A stretch of DNA of 64,000 nt from Hysterangium stoloniferum (GCA_015178975.1 WHVD01000031.1:620001-684000), one strand, 5' to 3'; positions 1-11,308 are shown, numbered from the stretch's first letter. The notes: a model not told the origin generated them from the letters alone. Program-made: numbers and translations.

Positions 1-737
1 ACCCAGCCCGTCAAGTTCCGTGATTGCGGCTTAACACGAATGAATGTCAGCTGATAGGTGACTTCAACTCGAGTCCAAATCAGTGAGCTTCAGGGAAGAT
101 GGAAAAATTTTATAGAAAAAATTGTAAATTAAATTTTAATAGCTACGTGATCAAGCAATATACCCCGTTGTAAATGAGGAAATCCTTGCGATGTGGTAGT
201 GTGTAGGAAAATAAAATGTTCGGGAAAAAATAATGATCATCAGGGGATCACACCACTCCAACATTTCATTTAAAAATTACATTGATCATGTTTTACGTAG
301 TATTTACAATTTATTTCGGCACATCCCGGAATTGGCCGGAACGCATGATAGGGTAACTGGATATCACATTACCCATTTTCTGTGACATCGGGCACCTGAG
401 GGTTTAGCGATCTTTCGGCACACTTGAGGTCGTTCACGAACAAAATGGCTGTTATATTAAAGCTTAAAGACGATAATTAAAACATTGAAACCGACCGCAT
501 TAGCCGTGTAAGAAAGTGAACATCAGTGAAGTTGTTGGTTGAGGACCTTCGTGCAATCACGGTTAACGGGATTTTGTGACATGAACGGGCTCTTTTTTCT
601 GGTCTAAAGAGTCCTCCCTCTCATCAGTCGAGGCTACTTTTGATTTGTCCAGGAGTACGTCTTCAGCGAGTCTATTTAACAGAGATTTGAATTCGCTACA
701 TGCGGCCTGATAACAAATTAATAGAACTCAAACTTGA
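1..737. other. No gene recognised
   Basis: AT-leaning sequence with no open frame or splice pattern that I can support. I see no tRNA-like fold and no tandem repeat. It may be intergenic, or the far side of a minus-strand gene whose exons I cannot join. Confidence 0.4.
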
Positions 738-1214
738 CTACTCGACACGCGGAGGTAGACTCACACCGTACATGCTGATCTCTGTCGCACCCAATATGTA
801 CATATCATCATCGCCAGGACGTGTCAGATATATTACGAATATGTCGGGTCCATTCTTGGTCGGTGCCTTGAATACTACACGGTTGCCCACTCGAGAAGTT
901 AAGCATCCCCGGAAGACGCGGACACCAAGTGGGCAGGAGGCGCCTGGAAGCGACGGTTGTATCAGGATCATTGTGCTAAATGACGCAACCACGTTATTAG
1001 CAAAGAATTTGTGCAGGATGGATAGTCTAGCCATTAACCTGATCAACGGGTACAGGGGGCTAATTGCAACCGGATCGTCGGGATGTTGGTATGGGTGGCC
1101 TGGGGGATATTTGAATATGTAATCTCCGATGAAACTTTTCCAACGATCTTGGAGTAGATACATGTCCTCGGCGAGCGTTGTGCCGTAGTGGTGGAAAAAT
1201 TGAATCGCTTTCAT
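738..1214 (-). CDS. Hypothetical open frame, 158 codons, unrecognised
   Basis: An uninterrupted minus-strand frame of 158 residues. The first third is rich in aromatic residues and prolines (for example KYPPGHPYQHPDDP). The rest has no motif I know. A plus-strand frame (700-1122) overlaps it almost completely, so at most one of the two is real. Just upstream on the same strand is a short frame with a signal-peptide-like start (1285-1467). A splice between the two is conceivable, because an acceptor-like TTCCACAG precedes the ATG of this frame, but the upstream frame meets a TAG before a usable donor. I cannot build a convincing gene model. It could be the remnant of a decayed gene. Confidence 0.2.
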   Translation of the reverse strand: MKAIQFFHHYGTTLAEDMYLLQDRWKSFIGDYIFKYPPGHPYQHPDDPVAISPLYPLIRLMARLSILHKFFANNVVASFSTMILIQPSLPGASCPLGVRVFRGCLTSRVGNRVVFKAPTKNGPDIFVIYLTRPGDDDMYILGATEISMYGVSLPPRVE

Positions 1215-1284
1215 TGCCTGTGGAAAGAGTATGAGCGAATATGATTAAAACGCCATATGGCCGGATCGTACCAAAAACGCGCCA

Positions 1285-1467
1285 CTATCCCCAGCGATTA
1301 TATGAATCTGCAGCAATATTATTCTTAAGAGCTTGAACATTGAAATGTGACGTACATTTTTTATAGTATGCCAATTCCTGCACAGATCGAGGTAAAGTTT
1401 TTTCGCAGTATGTACTTTGAATAATAATTAGGAAAAGCAAGACATGGCCAAAGGTGTTCGCACTCAT
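1285..1467 (-). CDS. Short open frame with signal-peptide-like N terminus
   Basis: Starting from the internal ATG at 1467, the frame encodes about 60 residues. It begins with a hydrophobic stretch (FGHVLLFLIIIQSTYC) typical of a secretion signal, followed by a short polar tail with one further Cys. A 48-nt stretch inside it starts GTACGT and ends GCTGCAG and could be an in-frame intron. It resembles the small secreted proteins common in plant-associated fungi, but it is short and unsupported by any homologue I recognise. Confidence 0.2.
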   Translation of the reverse strand: MSANTFGHVLLFLIIIQSTYCEKTLPRSVQELAYYKKCTSHFNVQALKNNIAADSYNRWG

Positions 1468-2042
1468 ATTGGCTTCATTATCCCGCATGAAATGGATCCC
1501 GCTGTACATGGTAGTGTAACTATAGTATCTTGTCAGTATGAAATAGATCTGTGTAAAGTTGACAACAATCTTACGAGAGATTGGAATAACTCCTGATCTC
1601 GAAAGGGCTGGGGAAATGGGTCATTGCTAGGCTCTTATTAAATAGGATATTGAGATATGGCTGACCAGTTGAGTACCTCGAGCATATTTTGGAAAACATC
1701 ACGTCCCATTTCGGCAACCAGGTTTGAATCTTCAGTGATAGGTCAGTGTGAAAACGTACAAATATAGGGAGATAATGACCGAAAAGTCGCCTAGGACTTT
1801 GTGAACTACGGAGAGGAGCGGTTGACGGTAGAAAGACAACCCAGTCCTTCAATATTCTGTGCGATGCCCGCCCATGTTTTTCACCACTGACACAGGACAT
1901 GGGTGAGAATTAGGAGACAAGAATAAAGCCGCATGTTCAAACTTTTTGTAAAGGAGGGTTTTAGGAGGAACGAAGGGGGATGTCACGTGCTCGTTGGGTT
2001 TATCTCCGACGCTGTTACATATTTTAAGCACACATCATCAAG
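1468..2042. other. Intergenic stretch upstream of the SANT-like gene
   Basis: No supported gene. Two overlapping minus-strand frames here (1571-1900 and 1849-2031) have no recognisable content. The 3' end is presumably the promoter and 5' UTR of the gene that starts at 2043. I see no clear TATA box. Confidence 0.35.
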
Positions 2043-3991
2043 ATGTCTGAGCAGCCATCTAATCTAGACCATGTAAGCCCGTCCTACATGACATTCACGC
2101 CTCTTCATACCTAATTACTAGCCGTCGAACAATGCGTCACAGTCAGGTACTTCGGCTCCCGCCGCTCCGTTCTCATTCCCCCTCCCTCTCCCCACCATTC
2201 GAAAACGGACATATGTCAGAAACCGCAAAGAAAGAGCCGATTTCAACTCCAATGACCTCATAGCCTTGTTGACTGCTGTCATTGACGTGAATCCGTTCGC
2301 CGAGCGGAGAGGCAACATGCACATTAAATGGCAGGAGGTAGGCAAACGACTAGAGGGGCAATGTAAGAATCGTACCTGGGAAGTGTATAAGAACAAGATC
2401 CCAGCATTGTTGGATTGGCAAGACGTAAGTCTTTTCTGGGTTGTCATCGCCATTCGACCTCATTAATTTCTCACCCCAGAATGGAGCAAAAGCGAGCAAG
2501 AAATCTGCGCTACACCGTGAACTTAAAAAAACCGATGCCAGTGTCTTGCTTGTTATTTCCATTCTACTCGATTCGGTGAGAGAGATTAGGGATGAAGAAG
2601 AAGCTAAAAAAAAGGATTTGGCTATCAAGGCAAAACGCGGCAGAGTGGGTCCCTCTCCCGCTTTATCAAAATATGATTATACTAACGATTTCTCCTGCTG
2701 CATCCAGCCCTGGCGAGAACACACCAGAGCTGAAGATTCTGGACCATCATCCCAACCTCCGACGCCGATTTCCCCTCCATTGCAATCCCAGGCTCAATCC
2801 CCAATCCAACCTCCTCAACCACCGGCTCGACCCAAGCCTCCGTTTACATTCCTAGCGCCACCACAACCGCTCCCCGAATCTTTACGGAAGCGAAAACATG
2901 CAGAGATGATTGCAGCTGATTCATCCGGCCCTGACAACGAGAGCGCCGCAGAGGAGTTGGGCTTGGACGCAGATCTAGGGCCGGGATGGGACGACTCGGA
3001 ACCAGATTCTCAAACGCGCATGCCCTCTCATTCTGGTGAGCTTGAGCCGCCGCCCCAGTCGCCCGCCCCCCCTCAAGTACACGCGGGCGGATCATACGCC
3101 GATATAACTGAAGAATCCCGCGCAAGTCAGCGCATGCGATTGGCCCGTGAAGTTGCGGACATGGCGCGTGAAGCTGCACTGCGTGCAGAGAAGGAAGGGA
3201 GAAGCGCCGAGCTCACACTAGCTGATGTGTTGCGTGAGCGGATAAGCATGCCCACACCTGTGCCGGCGGTTGGGACGGCCCCTGCGACATTGGCGGATGT
3301 TTTGATGGAGCAGATGGGCATACGTGCGCCGACGCCGCTTGTTGCGAGTGTTCCGATCCGGGGTATGACGCGAATGTTGGCGGATGTGTTGCGGGAAAGG
3401 ATGCAGATGCCGACACCGGTGCCGGCGATTGGGAACTCTGCTCCAAGCGCAGTGACGACAGACCGGGAGACCGGGGGGCAAAGTCGAACGTTGGCCGATG
3501 TACTGCGAGAGAGGATTGACATGCCCACTCCCGTACCGACGATTGGGATTGGTGGAGGAGGTGTGACTACTGGTGCGGTGCCGACAAATCATGAGGGTGG
3601 AGAGCAGGGACGAATGTTGGCAGATGTGTTGCGAGAGCGGATGGATATGCCCACTCCGGTACCGACTATCGGGAATGGTGGTGAACACGTAACTACCAGT
3701 TGGCCGACGACAACTCGTGAGGGTGGAGAGCAAGGACGGATGTTGGCCGACGTGTTGCGGGAGAGGATGGAGATGCCCACTCCGGTACCGACTATTGGGA
3801 ATGGTACGGGACTTCCGGTCACAAGTCCGACCACGACCGATCGTGTTCTGGGAGAGCAAACGCAAACGCTGGCAGATGTGCTACGGCAGAGGATGGAAAT
3901 GCCCACTCCGGTGCCGACTATAGGGAATGGTACAGAACTTCCGACGACTAGTACGGTCACGACCGAGCGTGACCTTGGAGAACAAAGATGA
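2043..3991 (+). CDS. SANT/Myb-like protein with C-terminal LADVLRERM-MPTPVP repeats
   Basis: Spliced model with exons 2043-2072, 2122-2424, 2480-2644 and 2708-3991, giving about 593 residues. The introns are 49, 55 and 63 nt with GTAAGC, GTAAGT and GTGGGT donors. The third has an ATACTAAC branch site and is a multiple of three without stops, so retention would keep the frame. The start is chosen because the frame upstream of exon 2 has no ATG, while a ten-codon exon beginning MSEQPSN joins it in phase. Residues ~50-155 (AVIDVNPFAERRG, KWQEVGKRL, then a basic and helical stretch ending REIRDEEEAKKK) match a family of SANT/Myb-like proteins often seen in mushrooms, probably DNA-binding. Next comes a Pro/Gln-rich linker with KRKHAEM as a possible nuclear signal, then seven ~35-40-residue repeats. 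The function is unknown. Confidence 0.7.
3218..3990 (+). repeat. Coding tandem repeats (7 units) in the SANT-like gene
   Basis: Each unit holds LADVLRERM or a close variant, then MPTPVPTIGNG, then a 12-20-residue Thr/Gly-rich spacer ending GEQ. The second unit is the most diverged (ADVLMEQMGIRAPTPL). The last three are most alike, which suggests recent expansion at the 3' side. The LADVLRER part would form a short amphipathic helix and the MPTPVP part an extended linker. Confidence 0.85.
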
Positions 3992-4160
3992 TTATTGACG
4001 GATGGATCGCATGAGAGTATATAAATACCCGCTTCGTTACTGACTATGGGAATTATGCAGGGACTTGTACAGGACATCCGACCACTAGCACAGAGCGTAA
4101 GATTGGCGAGCGAAGGCGAATGCTGGCAGACATGCTGCGGGAAGGATGGAAACTGATTAT
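3992..4160 (+). pseudogene. Decayed continuation of the coding repeat array beyond the stop
   Basis: After the TGA at 3989-3991 the DNA still resembles repeat units. A further MPTPVPTIGN-like stretch can be seen near 4028-4055 (CCCGCTTCGTTACTGACTAT), and a LADMLREG-like stretch near 4120-4145 (GCTGGCAGACATGCTGCGGG). The reading frame is broken between them. The ancestral protein was probably longer. Confidence 0.6.
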
Positions 4161-5150
4161 GAAAATACTAGTGATTGAAATGTTGTTTTGTAATTAATTG
4201 AAGGGGAGAATGTTATTTGTGAGAGACGGTGGAGATTCTTGTGCCAGACCAGGAATATCCGTCCCAATCTTTGTCCAGTGGATTGGCGTCTTCTCAGTGA
4301 TGCCCTCGCGCCGTCCACGCTGCATACAAACTTCTTTCTTGTTTTTCAATCTCTTTTAGACTTGTTGGCGCTTGGAGGGGTAGGGAGACAGCCTGCTATG
4401 GCTAGGGGGTCCATACCATTGGGACGTTGCCTAGCTATGTTGTACATCGCTGATGTGAGTCCAGCTGGCATGCCTTCCCGGTCGGTCCGTACTTGACAGT
4501 TCATTTTCCAAATAAGGCAGGCAGCTTCTGTCATGAGCATAGCAAACACCGGTTTATCGCTGCACTTTCAGAGGACAGGCCGGCTACTCCTTGCACCTAC
4601 ACGCTACACCTTGAAAAAGAAAAGAGATTGACATTGTGAAGTCAAACAAGGGCTTTTAAGAATTGTTGAATTGATGTATATGATTTGGTGGGTGCAGAGA
4701 CGATAGAAGAGGCAACCGATTTGCTTAGCTAGGCTCCTAAACTAGCAGCGTGTTCCATCTTTGATGACACCCAGCCTCACGGTACACTTGCCAAGATATT
4801 AACCTCTTAAAATTGAGTTCAATACTAAGACCCTTAACAACAGTAACAGAAGTTTACCCCATGTATATATGATCAAGAATCCGCACTCCATCAATGAAAT
4901 GAATGATTAATAAAACGGTGGTCTCGGACACCAAAGGAGCAAGCATAGCTGACAGCCTGACGCCGCCATCTCTGCATTTACAGCAATGCCACTAGTGTTG
5001 GTTGCTGTCCCAGTGCATTAATTAGTACACAGCTATAATCCATATCAATGTTCAGACCTTTTTTATTATTAATGTATTTCATACTGTACAAAATGTATGT
5101 CATGAGGGCATTCCACCCCATGTACAATTTTAACAGTATAACTGGACGCT
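4161..5150. other. Intergenic, no gene recognised
   Basis: The 3' flank of the SANT-like gene and, on the other strand, the 3' flank of the membrane protein gene. Short frames at 4239-4549 have no recognisable content. I see no repeat or RNA gene. Confidence 0.4.
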
Positions 5151-6456
5151 TTATATCGCCTGACTGGAATAAACAGTCTTCGTGATCCTAATCCCCTCAC
5201 CCTTCTCCTCCTCCAAGGCCTCGCAGCTCTGATTCTTCGTCGTCGTCGAGCTTAAAGCTGACAAGTGATAACTCTCCTTCTGAGTCTTACTAGCTTGAAA
5301 ACTGATGCTAGGTGTCATCGTGTCACTCTTTGTGTTCTTAAATGTGTCCCTTTCCAACGCCTGGCCCTGCACAACGCGGAGGATAATGAGAAGTGGCGCA
5401 ATCGACTGGCGAAGATGATGAGCCAAGATTACCAAAAGACGCAAATTTAGTAAAACTCACCTGCACCTGTCCCAAAAGCGGCAACACCAAAGTCACCGCT
5501 GGGAATCCTTTCCCAAAGCACACTACGGTAATTAATCCTACAAGGGAGTACAGGAACGCTGATTCGACAAACATCGCGGAGATTGATAAATACGGAGAGC
5601 CTTGAAGCTGTCTTGCGCCGAAATGAGTTTTGACGCGGTGACGCATGAACATGAGGTGTCCAACGATGCATATGGTGAGGATAATGGTCGTGCCGATTGA
5701 GATAGACCAGTAGGCGAGACCAAAGTTCACGAGATTGCTGCCGAAAGTAGTGGTCGCGTGAGTGAGCGAGGCCAGGTAGAGGCAGGACATTACTATCAAA
5801 GGCAAAATTTATGAGCATTCGATGTGTCGAAATGGAGGATGTACGAGCGTACTTATGGACGCGAAATAAGCGAGCAACGGGAAGGCGATCATCCAGTAAT
5901 TATAATCAAAGATGATGCAAAAACGATATAACTATTTGAGGTATAAATATTGATTTTGGAGAAACAGGGACTCTAGCTTGGCTACATACTAATAAACCAT
6001 CTTGAGCCCAGGTATTGATGATGTACAGGGTCGCCCCAAACACGTTTAGGAAGGATGCCGCCACAGAGGCCTCATATCCTTCCGGTCCTCCTGGAAAATC
6101 ACGATTATCCACGAATTCCGCCTGGTTATCGAAACAATTAATCCCATTTCCTATCGACCCAATTATGAAGTTGAACGTAATATAGGATAAGAAGAATTTC
6201 GTGTGTGTAGGATCTTTTTTCAATCGTTTCAATAGGAGCGAGAAGCAGATAAAGAATAATGTCATATGAACGCCTAAGTGGAGGTCGACTTGAGCTAAGT
6301 ATCTTTGGGGAACGACGTATTTCGAAAGGAAAACGCACCATATCCCACAGCACCCAATATATATCCATTGATGTCCATCCTTTCCTGTCTCACCGTTGCC
6401 AACGTCTCATTTGCAGGCGCAAACTGAGAAATACGGAAGGTAGGTCCTGAAGACAT
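5151..6456 (-). CDS. Seven-helix integral membrane protein, Agaricomycete type
   Basis: Five exons on the minus strand: 6456-6339, 6294-5990, 5931-5853, 5792-5461 and 5405-5151. The four introns are 44-60 nt and all phases agree. The product is about 362 residues. It shows the features of a multi-pass family widespread in mushrooms: an early GVHMTLFFICFSLL helix, VDNRDFPGGPEGY in the first extracellular loop, INTWAQDGLLLYR ending a helix, WMIAFPLLAYF, a basic loop before SPYLSISAMFVESAFLYS, and LPLLGQVQSIAPLLIILRV followed by QGQA. The tail of ~75 residues is hydrophilic and Ser/Glu-rich and probably cytosolic. The topology recalls receptors, but the ligand and role are unknown. The gene appears intact. 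The start was chosen at the only ATG that precedes the first helix in phase. Confidence 0.8.
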
Positions 6457-6990
6457 GGTGGTCCTACACTTGGGGTGGATGGGACGACAAGGGTGAGATG
6501 ATGAGGCGGATCACCGCGCCTTGGAGTTTTAAGCATGAGCAGTCATTACAGTCCCGCTACTTTTCATCATATGCGTGCCCCCGGTATACATGGAGCACCG
6601 CACATATGGTTATGACGTCCGATACCGCCATCTTTGTTCCGCTCATCGTGGTAATACAATAGACGTGAATTTGAATCAGACCGGGTAGCGTGACTATTCA
6701 GTATTACATCAAATCAATTTGAATTTAAGCTGAGATCGTCGTATTTGGGCATAAAGGGATGACAAATAGATCGGTTAGAAGCTGTGCCAGATCGGGTTAT
6801 ATTGCATCTGGCAGGCGTCAGCCATTTCACTAGCTGAAGGAGTCAGCACCTGCCAACATCCAGCAATGTGACTGGAAGGCATGACCTGATGGAGGGGCGC
6901 CCATATGAAAATGCGCCTTCCACCCAGGTGCTGACAACAATTTCTTGGTCATGACAAGCTCTGTTCACAACGAGAGTCGTCCGAAAGAGG
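6457..6990. other. Upstream region of the membrane protein gene
   Basis: No open frame or repeat that I can support. It separates the minus-strand membrane protein gene from the first unit of the small-secreted-peptide repeat, so it probably contains the promoter of the former. Confidence 0.4.
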
Positions 6991-7817
6991 GACTAAGTTC
7001 AGGACCACTGATCTTTATCGAATTTTATCGCCGTGGTACCGCTTCTGCCATGTTGATCAACTACATTCAGAGTGGTGGAGCATTCAGATCCGGCAGTTGA
7101 ACCAGACTCGGAGCCGCCCATACGTATCTCCCTAATCTCTCACTTGTTCACCGAAAATACACGTTGCCGTTTTACCATAATATTGTTCAAAGACCGAGAA
7201 ACCTCATCCCAAACTCGATCAAGTACGTGTAGCGATACCGTTTAAACTTTGAAAGCTGTGTGAGAGGTCAGCCGATTTTTTCACTTGTTTTTTACTTCAA
7301 GCAAAATATTCATTCTCAAGAACATATCTGCCATTGCTCCCAAATTTTCGCCACTCGTTTGTCACATTATTGTAACCTGTCTATTGCATTTGTACGTCAT
7401 GGGCAGTGGCTGTATTCTTATTTATTCAAGTGCTGTAATACGACCTTCACGAGATCCATATCATATTTGTCCTTGTTCCTTGGTATCCAACCAGAAAGAA
7501 CGACCGTGTCTTTCCCACCATTCCATACCTCCTTGAGAATATACAATGCGATCAAAGCCCATGCTCTCTTCCATTTACGCCGGAAAAAAAGGCAAAATTT
7601 AAATTACAAGAGGACCACCGAGATGTATTCACAATATGTTTGGATAATATGAAGAGTGACATGGTGGCTATGGTGGAGAAATATGGGTCCCGCTCCCTCA
7701 GATGGTGACATGGGTTTCAAATAACTCTGGAAGGTGATGTTGGTGTTTTGACCTGTTTGAGCTATACTTATGCACCAGTATCCATTCCAACATCGTATGG
7801 GGCGTCCGGGATTTACT
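6991..7817 (+). repeat. Tandem unit U1 of the small-secreted-peptide locus
   Basis: First of at least four related units. Unit borders recur as CTAAGTTCAGGACCAC or close variants at about 6990, 7817 and 8815. The unit shares its upstream flank (ending CTTGTTC), the second exon of the peptide gene and a ~550-bp downstream flank with U2 and U3. It has lost the first exon and intron. Confidence 0.75.
7181..7252 (+). pseudogene. Small secreted peptide, exon 2 remnant (exon 1 deleted)
   Basis: The sequence from TTGTTCA through AAGACCGAGAAACC to the TGA at 7250-7252 aligns with intron end and exon 2 of the paralogue at 10562-10757. The part equivalent to the leader, the whole first exon and most of the intron is missing. 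The deletion joins the TTACCATAATA of the 5' UTR to the last intron bases. It cannot encode a secreted product. Confidence 0.75.
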
Positions 7818-8818
7818 AAGTTCATCACCACTGTATAATTGCTTTCTATAAATACTATTGGTGATAGAACCAGATTCGGCGGTTGAACCGTTCTCTTTTT
7901 AACAGAATTCGGTATCCCCACATCTCTTCCTAATCTCTAACTTGTTCCCCAGTATACGCTGAGCTTTACCACAACACCTCTCTGTCCATATATCACGTTA
8001 CATTATGAGTGTCAGAACCACATCATTTGTGTTAATTGTATTGGCTAGTATTATCGTCGCAGTAGGGAGTCCTGTTCCGACCAAACGTAGGTATCCTTTT
8101 AGCGTCTGGAAAATTACCTACTGACTGTTTAGGAAAAGACGAGAAATCATCCCTTGAACTCGCTTCACCGTGTAGTAAAGGGATACCATTCAAAGCTTGA
8201 AAGCCGTATGAGAGGTCAGCCAATTCTCTTGCTTGTTTTTGATTGCAGCAACATATTCATTCGCCAAGAACAACAGATAACGTATCAGCCATTTTTCCAC
8301 CTTTCGCCACTCTATGTAAGCTGCCTATCGGATCCTTCTCCTTAGACCTTTTTGTACACTGGGACCGGAGACAGTGCTCTTATCTATATGGATGGTATAT
8401 AATATGTCGCATCTTATTGTAACCTGTCTATGGCATTCCTAGCCCGGGCAGTGGCAGGATTCTTTCGAGTGGGATAATATGTTCTTCGCGATATCTATTT
8501 CTTCTGCATTGTCCTTGCTCCATTTAGTTAGGACGCCTTGTCCATCGAATCCCATGTCGTCTGCTACTTACGCGGAAAAAATAATAAGCAAAATAAGGTT
8601 GCCAAAGGACCAACGAGATGTCCTCGCAATATGTTTGGAAGATATGACGAGTGACATATGTAACATGTTAGAGAAATATTGGTCCTTCTCCCTCACTTGG
8701 TGACATGTGTTTCAACAAACTCTAGGTGATATTGGTATCAAGACCTGTTTGAGCTATACTTATGGGCCAGTATCTATTCCAATATCGTATGAGGCATCTG
8801 CAAAAAAGTGCTTTACTA
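7818..8818 (+). repeat. Tandem unit U2 of the small-secreted-peptide locus
   Basis: Complete unit of about 1 kb containing the intact peptide gene at 8005-8200. Downstream flanks such as GGACCAACGAGATGTCCTCG match U1 and U3 with scattered substitutions. The units are diverged, so the duplication is not very recent. A further truncated start (about 8819-8835) follows. Confidence 0.7.
8005..8200 (+). CDS. Small secreted peptide, paralogue 1 (49 residues)
   Basis: Two exons, 8005-8086 and 8133-8200, separated by a 46-nt intron (GTAGGT..CTGACTGTTTAG). The first exon encodes a secretion signal (MSVRTTSFVLIVLASIIVAV) and then GSPVPTK. Joining the exons creates an Arg, giving a KRK basic site right after VPT that could be a Kex2-type cleavage site. 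The mature part would be ~22-28 residues, polar, with one Cys, ending GIPFKA. The paralogue at 10562 has exactly the same exon lengths, intron length and phase, which is strong support for the model because neither open frame is long enough to be noticed alone. I do not recognise the family. It is a candidate effector-type or signalling peptide by structure only. Confidence 0.75.
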
Positions 8819-8829
8819 AATTCAGGACC

Positions 8830-9086
8830 ACATGGCGCCATCTAGTAAACTGATCATCCACAAAAACAGAACATATCTATCAATCTGTAATGCTATAAGG
8901 ACTAGTACTAGCGGGCTCGCTGTGAAGTGCTATGTAGTCTGGATCGCACCACCTCACTCTGGCGCTATATATGAACAAAGGGACATAAATATAGGATGTA
9001 CTAAAGCTCAAGTCTTCAAATGCCGATACCTCAAATATTTGCTTTACTAATTTCTATCTCTTTTCTTCAATTTCCTTTCCTTTTTA
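8830..9086. other. Spacer before the TIR element
   Basis: AT-rich DNA between the truncated fourth border of the peptide repeat and the left end of the TIR element. No gene is seen. Confidence 0.4.
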
Positions 9087-9345
9087 TTAAAAATAGTATG
9101 AGTTGACTTATTGTAATAAAAAATCTACCAGGGGTTTAATAAATTTGTAATAGAAGTACTTGTGTCAATCAATGTGTCAGTTAGTGAATCACCTTCTGAC
9201 ATGATAGGTTTGGTGCTAGTTTCACATGGGTAAAATCATGCATTAGCCTCCAAAAAAATGGTCCACAATTTGCATTTTTATATAAAAAGTTGAAGGAATA
9301 GGTGAACCATCCCTAGGAGAAGGGTGTTTCATCATCATTTCCAAC
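9087..9345 (+). repeat. Left terminal inverted repeat
   Basis: Pairs in inverted orientation with 12110-12375. Scattered mismatches and small gaps show age. The inner end is around GTTTCATCATCATTTCC. Confidence 0.75.
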
Positions 9346-10342
9346 ACTTTTAGCCTTTGCCGGTCAAAGGATCCAAGTAGGCGCTCGGAGTGAGGCTAAT
9401 TATCAAAGAGCTCCATTAAGGATCCGTCGAGTTTGTGCATCCAGGGTGTGCATTTGTTCATTATGATGGGCGGTTTGGCTATAGCAATGATGGCAAAAAA
9501 ATCACATTCACGTATCTTCATTGCCTCGGCAGCACTCAACACCGCAAATAGTTACAGCTGAGTAATAGCTGAATGTATTATATCAAGCAGGTGCCTAAGT
9601 ACTAAGGATCCCAACAGATCGGTGAGATGTGTTAACGTGTTTCATCATCGACGTGAGGAGGATTGTAGGGCAGTATCGCATTATTGCGGGAGAAGGGATC
9701 AGGGTGGGAGATATGTGGAGTGCCCGGAAGGCGAGTAAGAGTTAGGCGAGCGATTACGCCGGTAAGACATTAACATGTTCCATCGTCGAGGTGAGCGGGT
9801 ACCACAGCCCACAATGTGCTGCGTTTGTGTTTTGAGCAACTCATCCGTCCCAAATTCCCTTACGCCGACTTAGGTACTATTTGTTGTGGATATAATCGAT
9901 GACTACTGCTTTTAAATGTCTGATGACCACCATGCATATGACTTAGACCTAGCTAAGAGAGTTTGCAAAATTATTACTATTTCAAAAAATGATGACTGAT
10001 CTCGAAAAGAATGATGATGGTCGCGTTCTAGAACAATCTAGGGCCATGGGCGGTAGTTTTCTGCGACACGACACCAACTAAAATATGCATATGTTACATG
10101 TTCAGCTCTCTCCCACGTATCATTGTAGATAACGGCCCTAAACAGAGTGCTACGAAAGACCTCGCGGAATTCAAAAGGAATTCATGGAATTCCAGTTCTG
10201 CGTCTTTTGGTAACGCCTCCATTTTATCAGGTTGCGTGGTATAGCTAAAGTAACCTGGTGGAGAGGGCCCCATATTACATAATAAAATCGGCGAAGATGC
10301 CGCTATTAACAATTTTTTGTTCACGGAGAAACCTTGCCCCTT
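9346..10342. other. Element interior, no gene recognised
   Basis: No supported open frame, repeat or RNA gene. It lies between the left inverted repeat and peptide unit U3. Confidence 0.35.
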
Positions 10343-11308
10343 TTACTACAGTCAGGACGGCTAGGCGTGATGTATTGATCATTCATTACCGCCGAGTACC
10401 GCCTCCACCATGTTGATGTTGATTAACTTCTTCATTCAAAGCCGTGCCGCGTAATCCGCATTCAGATCCGGCGGTTCCTTTTAACCGACGTCCAAACACA
10501 ACTTGTTCAGCCATTATATGCTACCACTTTACCATAATACCTCTCTGTCTACGTTACTATTATGAATGTCAAGATTGCATCCCTTGCACTAATTGTATTG
10601 GCTATGCTGACCGTAGCAGTAGGAAGCCCTGTTCCAACCAGAGGTAGTTATCCTTTTTGCATCTGGAAAGCTTCCCACTGATTGTTCAGGGAAAGACGGG
10701 AAACCTCATCGCAAACTCGGTGAAGCATCTGCTCAAGAGATACCATTTAAACCTTGAAATTTTTGTGAGAGGTCAGTCAATTCTCATTTGTTTTTTGCTT
10801 CAAACAAAATAGTCATTCCCAAGAACAATAGATAATGTATCAGCCATATCAGCCATTTTTCTCAAAATTTCGCCACTCATTTGTTGCATCTTATTGTCAA
10901 CTGCCTATCGTATTCGTACGCTGGGGGCAGTGGCAGTATTTTTATTTATTCGAGTGCTATAACATGGCCTTCACGACATCCATTTCTTCTATATTACCCT
11001 TGCTCCTTGATATCCATCCAGTTAGCACGGCCTGTTAAATCACATGCTGTCTGCCACTTATGCCGATAATATTGTCAAAATATAATTACAGAAGGACCAC
11101 CGAAATGTATTCACAACAAGTTTGGAAAATATGAGGCATCGCGGCTATGTTGGTGAAATATAGGTCCCACTCCCTGAGATGATGTCATGCATATCGTCAA
11201 ATAACTCTGTCAGGAGGTGATGTTGGTGCCTTAACCTATTTGAGCTATACTCATGCGGCAGTATTCATTCCTAACATCGCATGAGGTCTCTGGACAACCT
11301 TGCTGTAT
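10343..11308 (+). repeat. Tandem unit U3 of the small-secreted-peptide locus, inside the TIR element
   Basis: Equivalent to U2, with the upstream flank (CAGATCCGGCGGTT), the peptide gene and the ~550-bp downstream flank. It is separated from U2 by about 1.5 kb that includes the left inverted repeat. Confidence 0.7.
10562..10757 (+). CDS. Small secreted peptide, paralogue 2 (49 residues)
   Basis: Exons 10562-10643 and 10690-10757, with a 46-nt intron (GTAGTT..CTGATTGTTCAG) in phase 1. The signal peptide is MNVKIASLALIVLAMLTVAV, then GSPVPTRGKDGK and a basic, His/Lys-containing tail ending EIPFKP. Compared with paralogue 1, the leader and the VPT and IPFK motifs are conserved, while the middle of the mature part has changed strongly and has no Cys. 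That pattern fits rapid divergence of a secreted peptide. The intact frame and conserved splice sites suggest the gene may still be functional. The host receptor or target is unknown. Confidence 0.75.

Noticed and set aside
700-1122. Plus-strand frame of 140 codons
   Set aside because: Overlaps the minus-strand frame 738-1214 and has no motif. Neither is convincing.
3127-4077. Minus-strand frames of 133-215 codons across the repeat gene
   Set aside because: Shadows of the LADVLRERM coding repeats. The plus-strand model has proper introns and a recognisable N-terminal domain.
8032-8345. Frames of ~60 codons overlapping the peptide gene on both strands
   Set aside because: The spliced paralogue pair explains the conservation. 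These frames are not kept in the other copy.
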